Source of the DNA: Accumulibacter sp.
Lineage (GTDB): Bacteria; Pseudomonadota; Gammaproteobacteria; Burkholderiales; Rhodocyclaceae
NCBI GenBank assembly: GCA_031264825.1
Contig: JAISDL010000197.1
Location: 1-14,287, forward strand
Length of the DNA stretch: 14,287 nucleotides
Reading direction: 5' to 3'
Part shown: piece after piece, positions 8,246 through 14,162 of the stretch
Layout of the letters: each line of letters opens with the position of its first letter
Numbering within the stretch: position 1 is the stretch's first letter
Translations under genes and position numbers: made by a program
The notes under the pieces: model-generated
What the model saw: the letters and a program-made list of their open reading frames with translations, nothing else
What the model was told of the DNA's origin: nothing
Databases searched by the model: none

Positions 8246-9660
8246 TCGCGCGCCTTCGGAGCGGCACCGTCGGGCGCTTTGCCGGCGGCGGGCGGCGCGT
8301 CGGTCGAACCCGACGGGGTCGCCGGGGTCGCCTTATCCGCCGCTTCGGTCTTTTCCGCCGCGCCCTTGTTTTCCGCGCTTTTCGCGTTCTCCGTACTCGC
8401 TGTATTCTCTGTACTCTCCGCGCGCTCGTTCCGGTCGCCGCGCCGTCCGCGCCGACGCCTGCCGCCTTCGCGCGCGCCGTCTTCGCCGGCCCCGTTCGCC
8501 GGTTTGGCTTCGGGCGCGTTGCGGTCGATGAGCGAGAATTCGACGCTCGCGTTCTGCCTGAGGCGATCCGCGCCGGTCACGACGACGATGTCGCCGGGGC
8601 GCAAACCCGACTCGACCGCGACGACTTCCGCCGTCGAGGGGCCGAGCGTCACGAGGCGCATACTGACCCTCTTCTCTTCGGGACGCACGACGTACGCGAA
8701 AGTTCCCGGCGCACCGCGCTGGATCGCCGAAACCGGCGCGAGCGTCGCGTCGCGCCGCGTCTCGACGCGCAAATGGATGTTGACAAACTGGTTCGGGAAA
8801 AGCGAATGGTCGGCGTTGTCGAATTCGGCCTTGAGCTTGACCGTCCCCGTCGTCGTGTCGATCTGGTTGTCGAGCGAAAGAAGCTTGCCGACCGCCAGGA
8901 GGTTTTTGCTGTCGCGGTCCCAGGCTTCGACGCGCAAGACTTCCCCCGCGCGCGTCGGCTTCATGACCGCGCCGATATTGTCGGCGGCGATCGCGAAAAC
9001 CGCCGTGATCGGCTGCGTCTGCGTGATGACGACGATCCCCGTCGCGTCGCTCGCGCGCACCATATTACCGACGTCGACGAGCCGCAGGCCCAGCCTTCCC
9101 GAAAGCGGAGCGCGTATCCGCGTGAAATCGAGTTGCAGACGCGCGTTGTCGACGACGCCGCGATTGGCTTGGACGGCGCCCTGATACTGCGCGACGAGCG
9201 CCTCCTGCGTATCGACTTGCTGGCGCGCGATCGAATCCTTCGAGAGCAGCGCGACGTAGCGGTCGCGGTCGATTTTCGTATTTTTCAGAAGCGCCTCGTC
9301 GCGCAGCAACTGCCCGCGCGCCTGGTCGAGTTGCGCCTGAAACGGGCGCGGGTCGATCTCGGCGAGAACATCGCCCTCGCGGACGGTCTGGCCTTCCTGG
9401 AAGTTGATCTTCAGAAGCTGGCCGTCGACGCGGGGCTTGACGACGACCGTATTCCGCGCGGTCACGGTGCCGAGCGCGCGAATGACGACGTCGATATCGC
9501 CGCGCTTGACCTCGACCGCGCCGACCGGAACGGCCACCGAAGGGTCCCAGCGCTGCGCGCGCGCCGGCGGCTGCGAAACCATCCTGTCCGCCAGAAAATA
9601 CGAAACCGCAGCCATGAGCAACAACCCGCCGATGACGCCGCCGACAATCTTCTTATTCAT
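8242..9660 (-). CDS. mdtA: Periplasmic adaptor (membrane fusion protein), MdtA/MuxA-like
   Basis: Links the RND permeases to the outer membrane channel. The product has 472 residues from the ATG at 9660, chosen because GGGGGA lies 6-7 nt upstream and because the next residues form a proper membrane anchor (MNKK, then about 20 hydrophobic residues). Domain order is classic: beta-barrel/lipoyl strand (RALGTVTARNTVVVKPRVDGQ, 61-81), lipoyl half (EGQTVREGDVLAEIDPRPF, 89-107), alpha-hairpin (about 108-178), second lipoyl half (LDFTRIRAPLSGRLG, 177-191), beta-barrel, then membrane-proximal domain ending near 380. Residues 383-472 are an odd low-complexity tail: a basic patch (GGRRRRGRRGDRNERA, 399-414), repeated S-T-E-N-like units, then a Pro/Ala/Lys-rich end. 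The gene leads the four-gene operon and shares ATGA with mdtB. A further in-frame ATG at 9720 would put 20 non-signal residues ahead of the anchor and is less likely. Confidence 0.93.
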   Translation of the reverse strand: MNKKIVGGVIGGLLLMAAVSYFLADRMVSQPPARAQRWDPSVAVPVGAVEVKRGDIDVVIRALGTVTARNTVVVKPRVDGQLLKINFQEGQTVREGDVLAEIDPRPFQAQLDQARGQLLRDEALLKNTKIDRDRYVALLSKDSIARQQVDTQEALVAQYQGAVQANRGVVDNARLQLDFTRIRAPLSGRLGLRLVDVGNMVRASDATGIVVITQTQPITAVFAIAADNIGAVMKPTRAGEVLRVEAWDRDSKNLLAVGKLLSLDNQIDTTTGTVKLKAEFDNADHSLFPNQFVNIHLRVETRRDATLAPVSAIQRGAPGTFAYVVRPEEKRVSMRLVTLGPSTAEVVAVESGLRPGDIVVVTGADRLRQNASVEFSLIDRNAPEAKPANGAGEDGAREGGRRRRGRRGDRNERAESTENTASTENAKSAENKGAAEKTEAADKATPATPSGSTDAPPAAGKAPDGAAPKARE

Positions 9661-9688
9661 GCACGATCCCCCGTTGCCGCATGCCGTG

Positions 9689-9724
9689 GATTCCGGAACG
9701 ACCGGAACAGTGGGAATCAATATA
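9689..9724 (-). promoter_or_regulatory. Possible promoter and operator of the efflux operon
   Basis: On the minus strand a TATATT -10-like box (9719-9724, five of six matching) lies about 60 nt before the mdtA start; no convincing -35 lies at normal distance. Directly downstream is a dyad, GATTCC...GGAATC (9689-9694 and 9713-9718), enclosing a direct repeat of GTTCCGG. A dyad over the predicted transcription start is where a repressor would act, and efflux operons are commonly repressor- or two-component-controlled. No regulator gene is in the window. This is suggestive only. Confidence 0.28.
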
Positions 9725-9770
9725 ACAAACGTAAGCTCTTGAGGGTCGAATCTGGAATATTTCGTAATAA

Positions 9771-9942
9771 ATCAGGGATCAGTGATCAGGTATCAGGAAT
9801 CAGATGAAAACCGATCGGTGTTTCAACGATCTTTCTCCGGCGGCGGAGCCGCCGCTAACCGATCTGATTCCTGTCCTCTGATTCCTGATACCTGAGGCCG
9901 AAGGCCGTTCTGTCTTCTGTCATCCGATCCCTGAACCCTGAT
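9771..9942. repeat. Fold-back repeat with heptad arms, left copy
   Basis: The left arm is 4.7 perfect tandem 7-bp units of ATCAGGN (9771-9803). The core holds ACCGATCGGT (9810-9819), a GGCGGC-GGA-GCCGCC mini-hairpin near 9840-9855 and GGCC-GAA-GGCC near 9896-9906. The right arm contains the complementary units TGATTCC/TGATACC (9865-9895), then TTCTGTC units and ATCCCTGAACCCTGAT-like sequence. Bases 9807-9921 match 10588-10704 at roughly 90 percent by eye. The right end overlaps the last codons of brnA. Confidence 0.8.
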
Positions 9943-10198
9943 TTGTGTGCAACCAATCGCGGAGCGCGGAATCGATTCGCGTTTGCCATCCGTTTCCGGT
10001 AGCGCGGAAACGGCTCACGACATCGGGTGATAAACGGATCGTGATGCGCTCTTTGGTTTGCGCCGCCTTGGGACGCCCACGCAACTTCCTTCGCAAGGAA
10101 TCCGGGAGAGCGTCGAAGCGCACGGCACGCCGCGCCTCTTCGTCGGTCCATTCCGGGTTATCGTCGTCGATCACTTCAAGATCCAGTTGCTTCTTCAT
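9920..10198 (-). CDS. brnA: BrnA-family antitoxin (ribbon-helix-helix DNA-binding)
   Basis: Antitoxin that would bind and neutralise BrnT and repress the operon's promoter. The 92-residue product has the BrnA signature: an acidic start with NPEWTDEEARRAVRF, then LRRKLRGRPK, then the ribbon-helix-helix segment ERITIRLSPDVVSRFRATGNGWQTRIDSALRDWL. The start at 10198 was chosen because family members begin just before such an acidic segment and GAGG lies 9 nt upstream; longer in-frame extension would run antisense-free through brnT in the wrong frame. It overlaps brnT by 23 bp, the usual toxin-first order. Odd point: the final residues, NQGSGIG and stop, are encoded by the adjoining heptad repeat, so the native C-terminus may have been trimmed or extended. 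Identification rests on motif memory and is strong given its partner. Confidence 0.9.
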   Translation of the reverse strand: MKKQLDLEVIDDDNPEWTDEEARRAVRFDALPDSLRRKLRGRPKAAQTKERITIRLSPDVVSRFRATGNGWQTRIDSALRDWLHTNQGSGIG

Positions 10199-10451
10199 AG
10201 CGTTTGACCTCGCGTTTATTCGCTTTGCGGAAACTGATGACGCGAATTCCTTTGAGGGTTTCCACGAATACCAGCGCGTGAATACGACCTTCGACCCGCC
10301 CCAAAGCGCGAAGACGTGTTTCGCCGTAATCGCGCCGCGTATCCACCGAGAAAACCGCCGTCTCAAAATCGAATTCCTCGACCCGGTCGAACGACAGCCC
10401 ACGGAGCGCAAGGTTATCGGCGTTTTTGACTGAGTCGTAAGTAATTTCCAT
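10176..10451 (-). CDS. brnT: BrnT-family ribonuclease toxin
   Basis: Toxin of a type II pair. BrnT proteins adopt a RelE-like fold and act as ribonucleases that inhibit translation. The 91-residue protein is full length, with the family pattern: N-terminal DSVKNADNLALRGLSFDRVEEFDF, a middle DYGETRLRALGRVEGRIHALVFVE, and the C-terminal signature IRVISFRKANKREVKRYEEA. The start is the only ATG that includes the N-terminal family segment. No good Shine-Dalgarno sequence precedes it, and the -10 box ends only 5 nt before the ATG, so the message may be leaderless. The gene precedes and overlaps brnA. Its base composition looks less GC-rich than that of the efflux genes, consistent with lateral acquisition. 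Confidence 0.92.
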   Translation of the reverse strand: MEITYDSVKNADNLALRGLSFDRVEEFDFETAVFSVDTRRDYGETRLRALGRVEGRIHALVFVETLKGIRVISFRKANKREVKRYEEATGS

Positions 10452-10456
10452 GAATT

Positions 10457-10485
10457 ATTGTATGCACGAAAAACAAGCCTGTCAA
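10457..10485 (-). promoter_or_regulatory. Strong sigma70-type promoter of brnTA
   Basis: On the minus strand a perfect -35 TTGACA (10480-10485) is separated by exactly 17 bp from -10 TACAAT (10457-10462, five of six matching). The predicted transcription start falls on or next to the brnT ATG at 10451. BrnA-type antitoxins repress their own promoter, so this segment is also the likely BrnA operator. Confidence 0.75.
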
Positions 10486-10494
10486 GGACAGATG

Positions 10495-10714
10495 ACAGGG
10501 ATCAGGGATCAGGAAACAGGAGACAGGAGACAGGAAACAGGAGACAGAAAAATATGCGGCGGCTTCGGCGCCGAGGAAAAGCGACAAAAAACCGATCGGG
10601 GTTTCAAAGCTCTTTTTCCGGCGGCGAAGCCGCCGCATACTGATCTGATTCCTGACATCTGATTCCTGATACCTGAGAGGCCGAAGGCCGTTCTGTCTTC
10701 TGTCCTCTGTCTTC
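10495..10714. repeat. Fold-back repeat with heptad arms, right copy
   Basis: The left arm (10495-10547) is about 7.5 tandem 7-bp units: ACAGGGA, two starting TCAGG, then ACAGGAG/ACAGGAA. A core with CGGCTTCGGCGCCG, ACCGATCGG (10591-10599) and GGCGGC-GAA-GCCGCC follows. The right arm has TGATTCC-type units and then TTCTGTC/CTCTGTC units (10691-10711) complementary to the GACAG units of the left arm. Bases 10588-10704 align with 9807-9921 with about ten mismatches and a 2-bp indel. It carries no coding signal and no transposase. Confidence 0.8.
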
Positions 10715-10803
10715 ATCGAAAATGTGGCGCCTTCGATCTCGCCGCTCCTCCTCGGACGGTTTCCGACCCGACGCCGCCAAGACCGAATGGGCTGAAATCC
10801 CCC

Positions 10804-10816
10804 CATAAATTTTATG
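10804..10816. promoter_or_regulatory. Palindrome CATAAA-T-TTTATG upstream of the radical SAM operon
   Basis: A perfect 13-base palindrome in a locally AT-rich patch, about 100 nt upstream of the first radical SAM gene. It could be a regulator site or form part of a promoter region. No matching half-site occurs nearby, so the role is unknown. Confidence 0.3.
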
Positions 10817-10833
10817 TACTTATGCGCCGAGGC

Positions 10834-10849
10834 CTGATTAGCTCATCAG
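10834..10849. promoter_or_regulatory. Imperfect 16-bp palindrome CTGATTAGCTCATCAG, candidate operator
   Basis: Seven of eight base pairs are symmetrical around a central AGCT, the size expected for a dimeric helix-turn-helix repressor. It lies 66-81 nt before the radical SAM operon start. A GATAAT -10-like box at 10883-10888 lies further downstream, without a good -35. The remainder of 10715-10914 shows nothing else I can identify. Confidence 0.35.
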
Positions 10850-10914
10850 AAACAATTCGTTCCCGCACAAGCGCACGGTGATGATAATTCATAAATACTC
10901 ACCGGAGACCCCAG

Positions 10915-12171
10915 ATGATCGCCCTTGTAAAAACAAACTATCGAAACGAAGCGCTCTTCGAGGAAACACTCGCCGGGCACCCGGATTTTCCGCGTCTCAT
11001 CGCGCTCAAGATCGACGTCCAGCGGCGTGGCGTCCATTATTCCGAACGCGCCCAAAAGGCCGTCGATCCAGAGATTCACCAACTTCGCAGCCCGTATATC
11101 TTCGGTTCGCGCGACGGCGAAATCAAAGCGCTGCCCGAATCCTTGCTCTTGCGCGATGGGACGACGATCCTCACCGACCCGACGCCGCCGGACCAAGACC
11201 CGTACATCGTCGACCACGTCGACGGGCGCTTCGTCCTCATCGACCGAGGGGAAATCCTCGAAGCCGTCGAATTGTGGCCGAAACCGGCGTATTACGGCAA
11301 GACGACCCGATCCGGTCTGCCGATGAGTCACATCGTCACTGCGCGCCCGCAACGGCTCAACGTTTTCCAATCGAGTTTCTGCTACTTCTGGGCCGAGGAT
11401 AAAGGCTGCCGCTTCTGCGACATCGTCACGCACACGAAGCAACAGCGCCAGGAACTCGGCGTACCGAATCGCCTGACTCCGGAGGACGTGCGCGAAACCG
11501 TCGCCGAGGCGATCAAGGAAGCCGGACGCTTCACGAGTCTCTGCCTGACCGCCGGCTCGGTCATCAAAGGAGCGCGTCTATTTGACCGCGAAGTCGATTT
11601 CTACGTCGAACTGCTTCAGGCGATCGGCGAAAACTTCAGGACGAAAAAATTTCCGAGCCAGTTGATCGCTTCGGCCTTCGACGAAGATCAACTCGCCCGT
11701 CTGTACGAAGAAACCGGCCTGACGAGTTATACCAGCGACCTGGAGGTCTTCGGCGAGGAACAGTTCAACTGGATATGCCCCGGAAAGGCGAAATGGGTCG
11801 GCTACAAAGAATGGCGCGAACGCCTGATCCGCGCCGTCGGCATTTTCGGGCGCGGTCACGTCGGGACGGGTCTCGTCGGAGGCGTCGAACTTGCGAAGCC
11901 CCACGGTTTCCGTACCGAAAACGACGCGCTCGAATCGACGCTCTCCGAAGCCGAAGCCCTCGCCGAACGCGGCGTCACGACGGTCTATATCGTCTGGGTA
12001 CCGCGTCCGGGGTCGGCGCTCTCGGGTCAGAAGGCGCCTTCGCTCGATTATTACATTCGCCTGGCAACAGGACTCCAGAACCTGCGCGTCAAATACGGCC
12101 TTCGTGTCGACTTCGACGATTACCGCCGTTGCGGGAACCACCCCGACAGCGACCTCGCCCGCCTGCAATGA
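10915..12171 (+). CDS. Radical SAM protein with CX8CX2C cluster motif (possible relative of the MSMEG_0568 family)
   Basis: The 418-residue protein starts at an ATG preceded by GGAG at 7 nt. Residues 1-140 form an N-terminal domain with no recognised motif. The iron-sulfur ligands are probably C156, C165 and C168, in FCYFWAEDKGCRFCDI. This gives CX8CX2C instead of the usual CX3CX2C, as I recall for the MSMEG_0568-type radical SAM proteins of nitrilase-linked clusters, which also have a PKxY..TT.xG.P segment before the cysteines; here it is KPAYYGKTTRSGLP (123-136). LTAGS (211-215) may take the place of the SAM-binding GGE motif. LEVFGEEQFNWICPGKAK (276-293) and a C-terminal RRCGNHPDSD (404-413) are other likely conserved elements. 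The reaction is unknown. It heads a three-gene set with a PPOX-fold protein and a B12-type radical SAM protein, so a shared pathway is inferred. Confidence 0.85.
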   Translation: MIALVKTNYRNEALFEETLAGHPDFPRLIALKIDVQRRGVHYSERAQKAVDPEIHQLRSPYIFGSRDGEIKALPESLLLRDGTTILTDPTPPDQDPYIVDHVDGRFVLIDRGEILEAVELWPKPAYYGKTTRSGLPMSHIVTARPQRLNVFQSSFCYFWAEDKGCRFCDIVTHTKQQRQELGVPNRLTPEDVRETVAEAIKEAGRFTSLCLTAGSVIKGARLFDREVDFYVELLQAIGENFRTKKFPSQLIASAFDEDQLARLYEETGLTSYTSDLEVFGEEQFNWICPGKAKWVGYKEWRERLIRAVGIFGRGHVGTGLVGGVELAKPHGFRTENDALESTLSEAEALAERGVTTVYIVWVPRPGSALSGQKAPSLDYYIRLATGLQNLRVKYGLRVDFDDYRRCGNHPDSDLARLQ

Positions 12172-12231
12172 ACGCAAATTCCGCGCGGCATCCGACGACG
12201 CGGACGCGCGCGTTTCAACGAAAGGAAAGAC

Positions 12232-12717
12232 ATGAGCATCCCCCTCTCCGCCGAAACGATCGAACTCCTCGGCGACCCCGACACACTCAAGGTATTGACC
12301 ACCGTCGACACGAACGGTAGTCCGCATGCGGTTGTCAAGAAATCGCTGCACACGGCCGACGACGGAACGATACATTTTCTGGAAATATTCGAAGCGTCCG
12401 TATCACACCGGAACCTGACGGCTTCGATCTGGTTCGACCGCAAGGTCTCGATCCTCCTTTTCGGGAAAGAAGGCCGTCAGACGCAGATCAAGGGCCGGCC
12501 CGTAAAGTGTCATATCAGCGGCCCGGTTTTTCTCGATCACTACGCCAGAGTCCGCGAACGCCTGGGCGACGTCGACCTGGCCGGCGTCTGGGTCGTCGAA
12601 CCTGAGGAGGTCATCGACGAGAGCTTCGCGGTGCGCAAGGCACAGTACCGCGCGGAACACCCGGATTTCATTCACCTCGACCGTATCGCAAAACCCCTGG
12701 AAGAGGTGGGCGTATGA
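12232..12717 (+). CDS. Pyridoxamine 5'-phosphate oxidase-fold protein, probably flavin-binding
   Basis: A 161-residue protein starting 5 nt after the purine-rich RBS AAAGGAAAG. The region VLTTVDTNGSPHAVVKKSLHTADDGTIHFLE (21-51) is the split-barrel opening typical of PPOX-like flavoproteins, followed by SHRNLTASIWFDRKVSILLFGK (58-79), where members of the superfamily contact FMN or F420, and the barrel strand RPVKCHISGPVF (89-100). The helical C-terminus (about 124-161) contains an AEHPDFIHLD segment. Known relatives are homodimers binding FMN, F420 or heme; which cofactor is used cannot be decided here. It stands between two radical SAM genes (60 bp gap before it, 4-bp ATGA overlap after it). 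A plausible but unproven role is redox support or handling of the radical SAM product. It is not PdxH itself: it is short and lacks an evident PdxH C-terminal signature. Confidence 0.82.
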   Translation: MSIPLSAETIELLGDPDTLKVLTTVDTNGSPHAVVKKSLHTADDGTIHFLEIFEASVSHRNLTASIWFDRKVSILLFGKEGRQTQIKGRPVKCHISGPVFLDHYARVRERLGDVDLAGVWVVEPEEVIDESFAVRKAQYRAEHPDFIHLDRIAKPLEEVGV

Positions 12718-14075
12718 AAATCGTCCTCGTCCACCCCGCGTTCTTCGACGATAGCGAGTTTCGCAACCGCTACGAGGATTACATCGACTGGATTCGCGGC
12801 GGGAACCTCTACGTCGCGCCCTTCGAACCACCGCTGGGGCTGGCTTACGTCTGCGCGTACGCGAAGCGGCGAGGGCACGAACTCATACTCCTCGACATGC
12901 AGGCGCTCATGATGGACAGCGGAGCGCTCGCCCAGCGCCTCGCCGACGAAGCGCCGGATATCGTCGGCGTCACGGCGATGACGCCGACACTGCCCGAAGC
13001 CTTGCGCGTCGCAAAAACCGCGCGCCTCACGCTCCCCGAGGCAAAAATCGTCCTCGGCGGCGTCCACCCGACACTCGACCCGGAGAGCGTCCTGCAAAGC
13101 GCCGACGTAGACTTTGTCATTCGCGGCGAGGGCGAAGAAGTCCTGTGTCGCCTCGTCGACGCGCTCGACGGAAAGGACATTCGCCTCGACGCAATCGAAG
13201 GGCTTTGCTTCCGGAACGGAAACGGAAAGCATATCGTCCCCAAGGCGCCGCCGATCCGCGACCTCGACGCGCTGCCCGGCGCGGATTACGAATCCTTCCC
13301 CGTCGAGCGTTACATCGAACACAACAGCGTCCTGCGCGGCATTCGCGGCGTTTCGATGATCGTTTCGCGCGGATGCCCCTACGCGTGCTCCTTTTGCGCC
13401 GTCCAGCAAACGATGAGCCGCTTGTGGCGGATAAAATCGGTTCCGAAGGTCGTCGACGAAATCGTCGAGCTGCGTGACCGTTACGCGCTCGACGGCGTCT
13501 GGTTCAAGGACAGCATCTTCAACATGAAGCTTGCCTGGACACGCGAATTCTGCCGGACGATGATCGACCGCAAGGTCGACATCGAATGGCAGGCGAATAC
13601 GCGCGTCAACCTCTTGAATGACGACGAACTCACACTCATGAAAAAAGCGGGCTTGCGCCAGATCGACCTCGGCATCGAATCGGGTTCGCCGAAAAGCCTC
13701 CTGCGCCTCAACAAACAGATCACCGTCGAGCAGATTCGGGAAAAGGTGAAACTCGCAAAAAAACACGTCCGCGTTTTCGGCTTTTTCATGATCGGAATTC
13801 CCGGCGAGACCGAGGAAGACGTCGAACAGACCTTCGAATTCGCCAAGACGCTGGATCTCGACCGCTGGAGCTGGAGCATCTACAGCCCCCTACCGGGTTC
13901 GCCGCTCTACGACGAACTCGTCTCCGAAGGCCGCGTCAAACCGATCCATCTGAATCACGAAAACATCCACTTCACCCGTCCCTACGAGGGCATCACCGGC
14001 GTTTCACCGAAAAAGCTCCAAGCGTATTACAGTGAAATAAACGACTATTTCACGCGCCGTCAAGCGCCTTTCTGA
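12714..14075 (+). CDS. B12-binding-domain radical SAM protein
   Basis: A 453-residue member of the cobalamin-binding radical SAM class. The N-terminal Rossmann-type domain (about 1-150) has FEPPLGLAYVCAYAKRRGHE (37-56), PDIVGVTAMTPTLPEAL (81-97), the GGVHPTLDPE loop (115-124) and DFVIRGEGEE (133-142), all typical of the B12-binding fold. No DxHxxG lower-ligand motif is present. The radical SAM domain has SRGCPYACSFCAV with C221, C225 and C228 (CX3CX2C), LGIESGS (319-325), the strand motif FFMIGIPGET (357-366) and the end-of-barrel SPLPGSPLYDEL. Relatives include methyltransferases acting on unactivated carbon and ring-forming enzymes such as BchE and HpnR; the substrate here cannot be predicted. 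Its start shares ATGA with the PPOX gene stop and has GGAAGAGG upstream, so translation is coupled. A strong terminator follows directly. Confidence 0.92.
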   Translation: MKIVLVHPAFFDDSEFRNRYEDYIDWIRGGNLYVAPFEPPLGLAYVCAYAKRRGHELILLDMQALMMDSGALAQRLADEAPDIVGVTAMTPTLPEALRVAKTARLTLPEAKIVLGGVHPTLDPESVLQSADVDFVIRGEGEEVLCRLVDALDGKDIRLDAIEGLCFRNGNGKHIVPKAPPIRDLDALPGADYESFPVERYIEHNSVLRGIRGVSMIVSRGCPYACSFCAVQQTMSRLWRIKSVPKVVDEIVELRDRYALDGVWFKDSIFNMKLAWTREFCRTMIDRKVDIEWQANTRVNLLNDDELTLMKKAGLRQIDLGIESGSPKSLLRLNKQITVEQIREKVKLAKKHVRVFGFFMIGIPGETEEDVEQTFEFAKTLDLDRWSWSIYSPLPGSPLYDELVSEGRVKPIHLNHENIHFTRPYEGITGVSPKKLQAYYSEINDYFTRRQAPF

Positions 14076-14080
14076 ACACA

Positions 14081-14126
14081 GCGCCGGGTTTCGCGCGTCT
14101 GCGCGTGAAACCCCGCGCTCGTTTTC
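14081..14126 (+). terminator. Intrinsic terminator of the radical SAM operon
   Basis: It starts 5 nt after the stop codon of the last gene. The arms GCGCCGGGTTTCGCGCG and CGCGTGAAACCCCGCGC pair over about 16 positions with one mismatch and one G-T wobble, around a loop of a few bases, and are followed by TCGTTTTC. The short T run makes it convincing on the plus strand. The hairpin lies between two convergent genes and may also slow transcription coming from metK. Confidence 0.8.
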
Positions 14127-14162
14127 ACGTATCGGGAAGTTAGCCGATGAAATCAGAACGAA

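Noticed and set aside
7226..9184. A 652-codon plus-strand frame antisense to mdtB and mdtA
   Set aside because: Same Arg/Asp-rich shadow character. The other strand is clearly coding with overlapping operon starts and stops.
9661..9720. Alternative mdtA start at 9720
   Set aside because: It would place MIPTVPVVPESTACGNGGSC before the membrane anchor. The ATG at 9660 has a good RBS and a normal signal-anchor.
10199..10411. N-terminally extended brnA starting at 10411
   Set aside because: The extra 71 residues are an out-of-frame reading of brnT with no BrnA similarity. The start at 10198 fits family length and has an RBS.
10495..10547. Possible CRISPR array from the regularly repeated units
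   Set aside because: The 7-bp units follow each other directly without unique spacers, and no cas gene is present.
9771..10714. Insertion sequence or composite transposon around brnTA
   Set aside because: No transposase gene or fragment, and no clear target-site duplication was found. It is kept only as a repeat-flanked cassette.
10414..10806. A 130-codon minus-strand frame upstream of brnT
   Set aside because: Most of it is translation of heptad repeats (QETGDRRQE-like and LIPDPC-like strings), and it overlaps the strong brnTA promoter. No RBS supports it.
12672..13766. A 364-codon minus-strand frame antisense to the B12 radical SAM gene
   Set aside because: The plus strand has clear CX3CX2C and B12-domain motifs. 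The antisense product has no recognisable family features.
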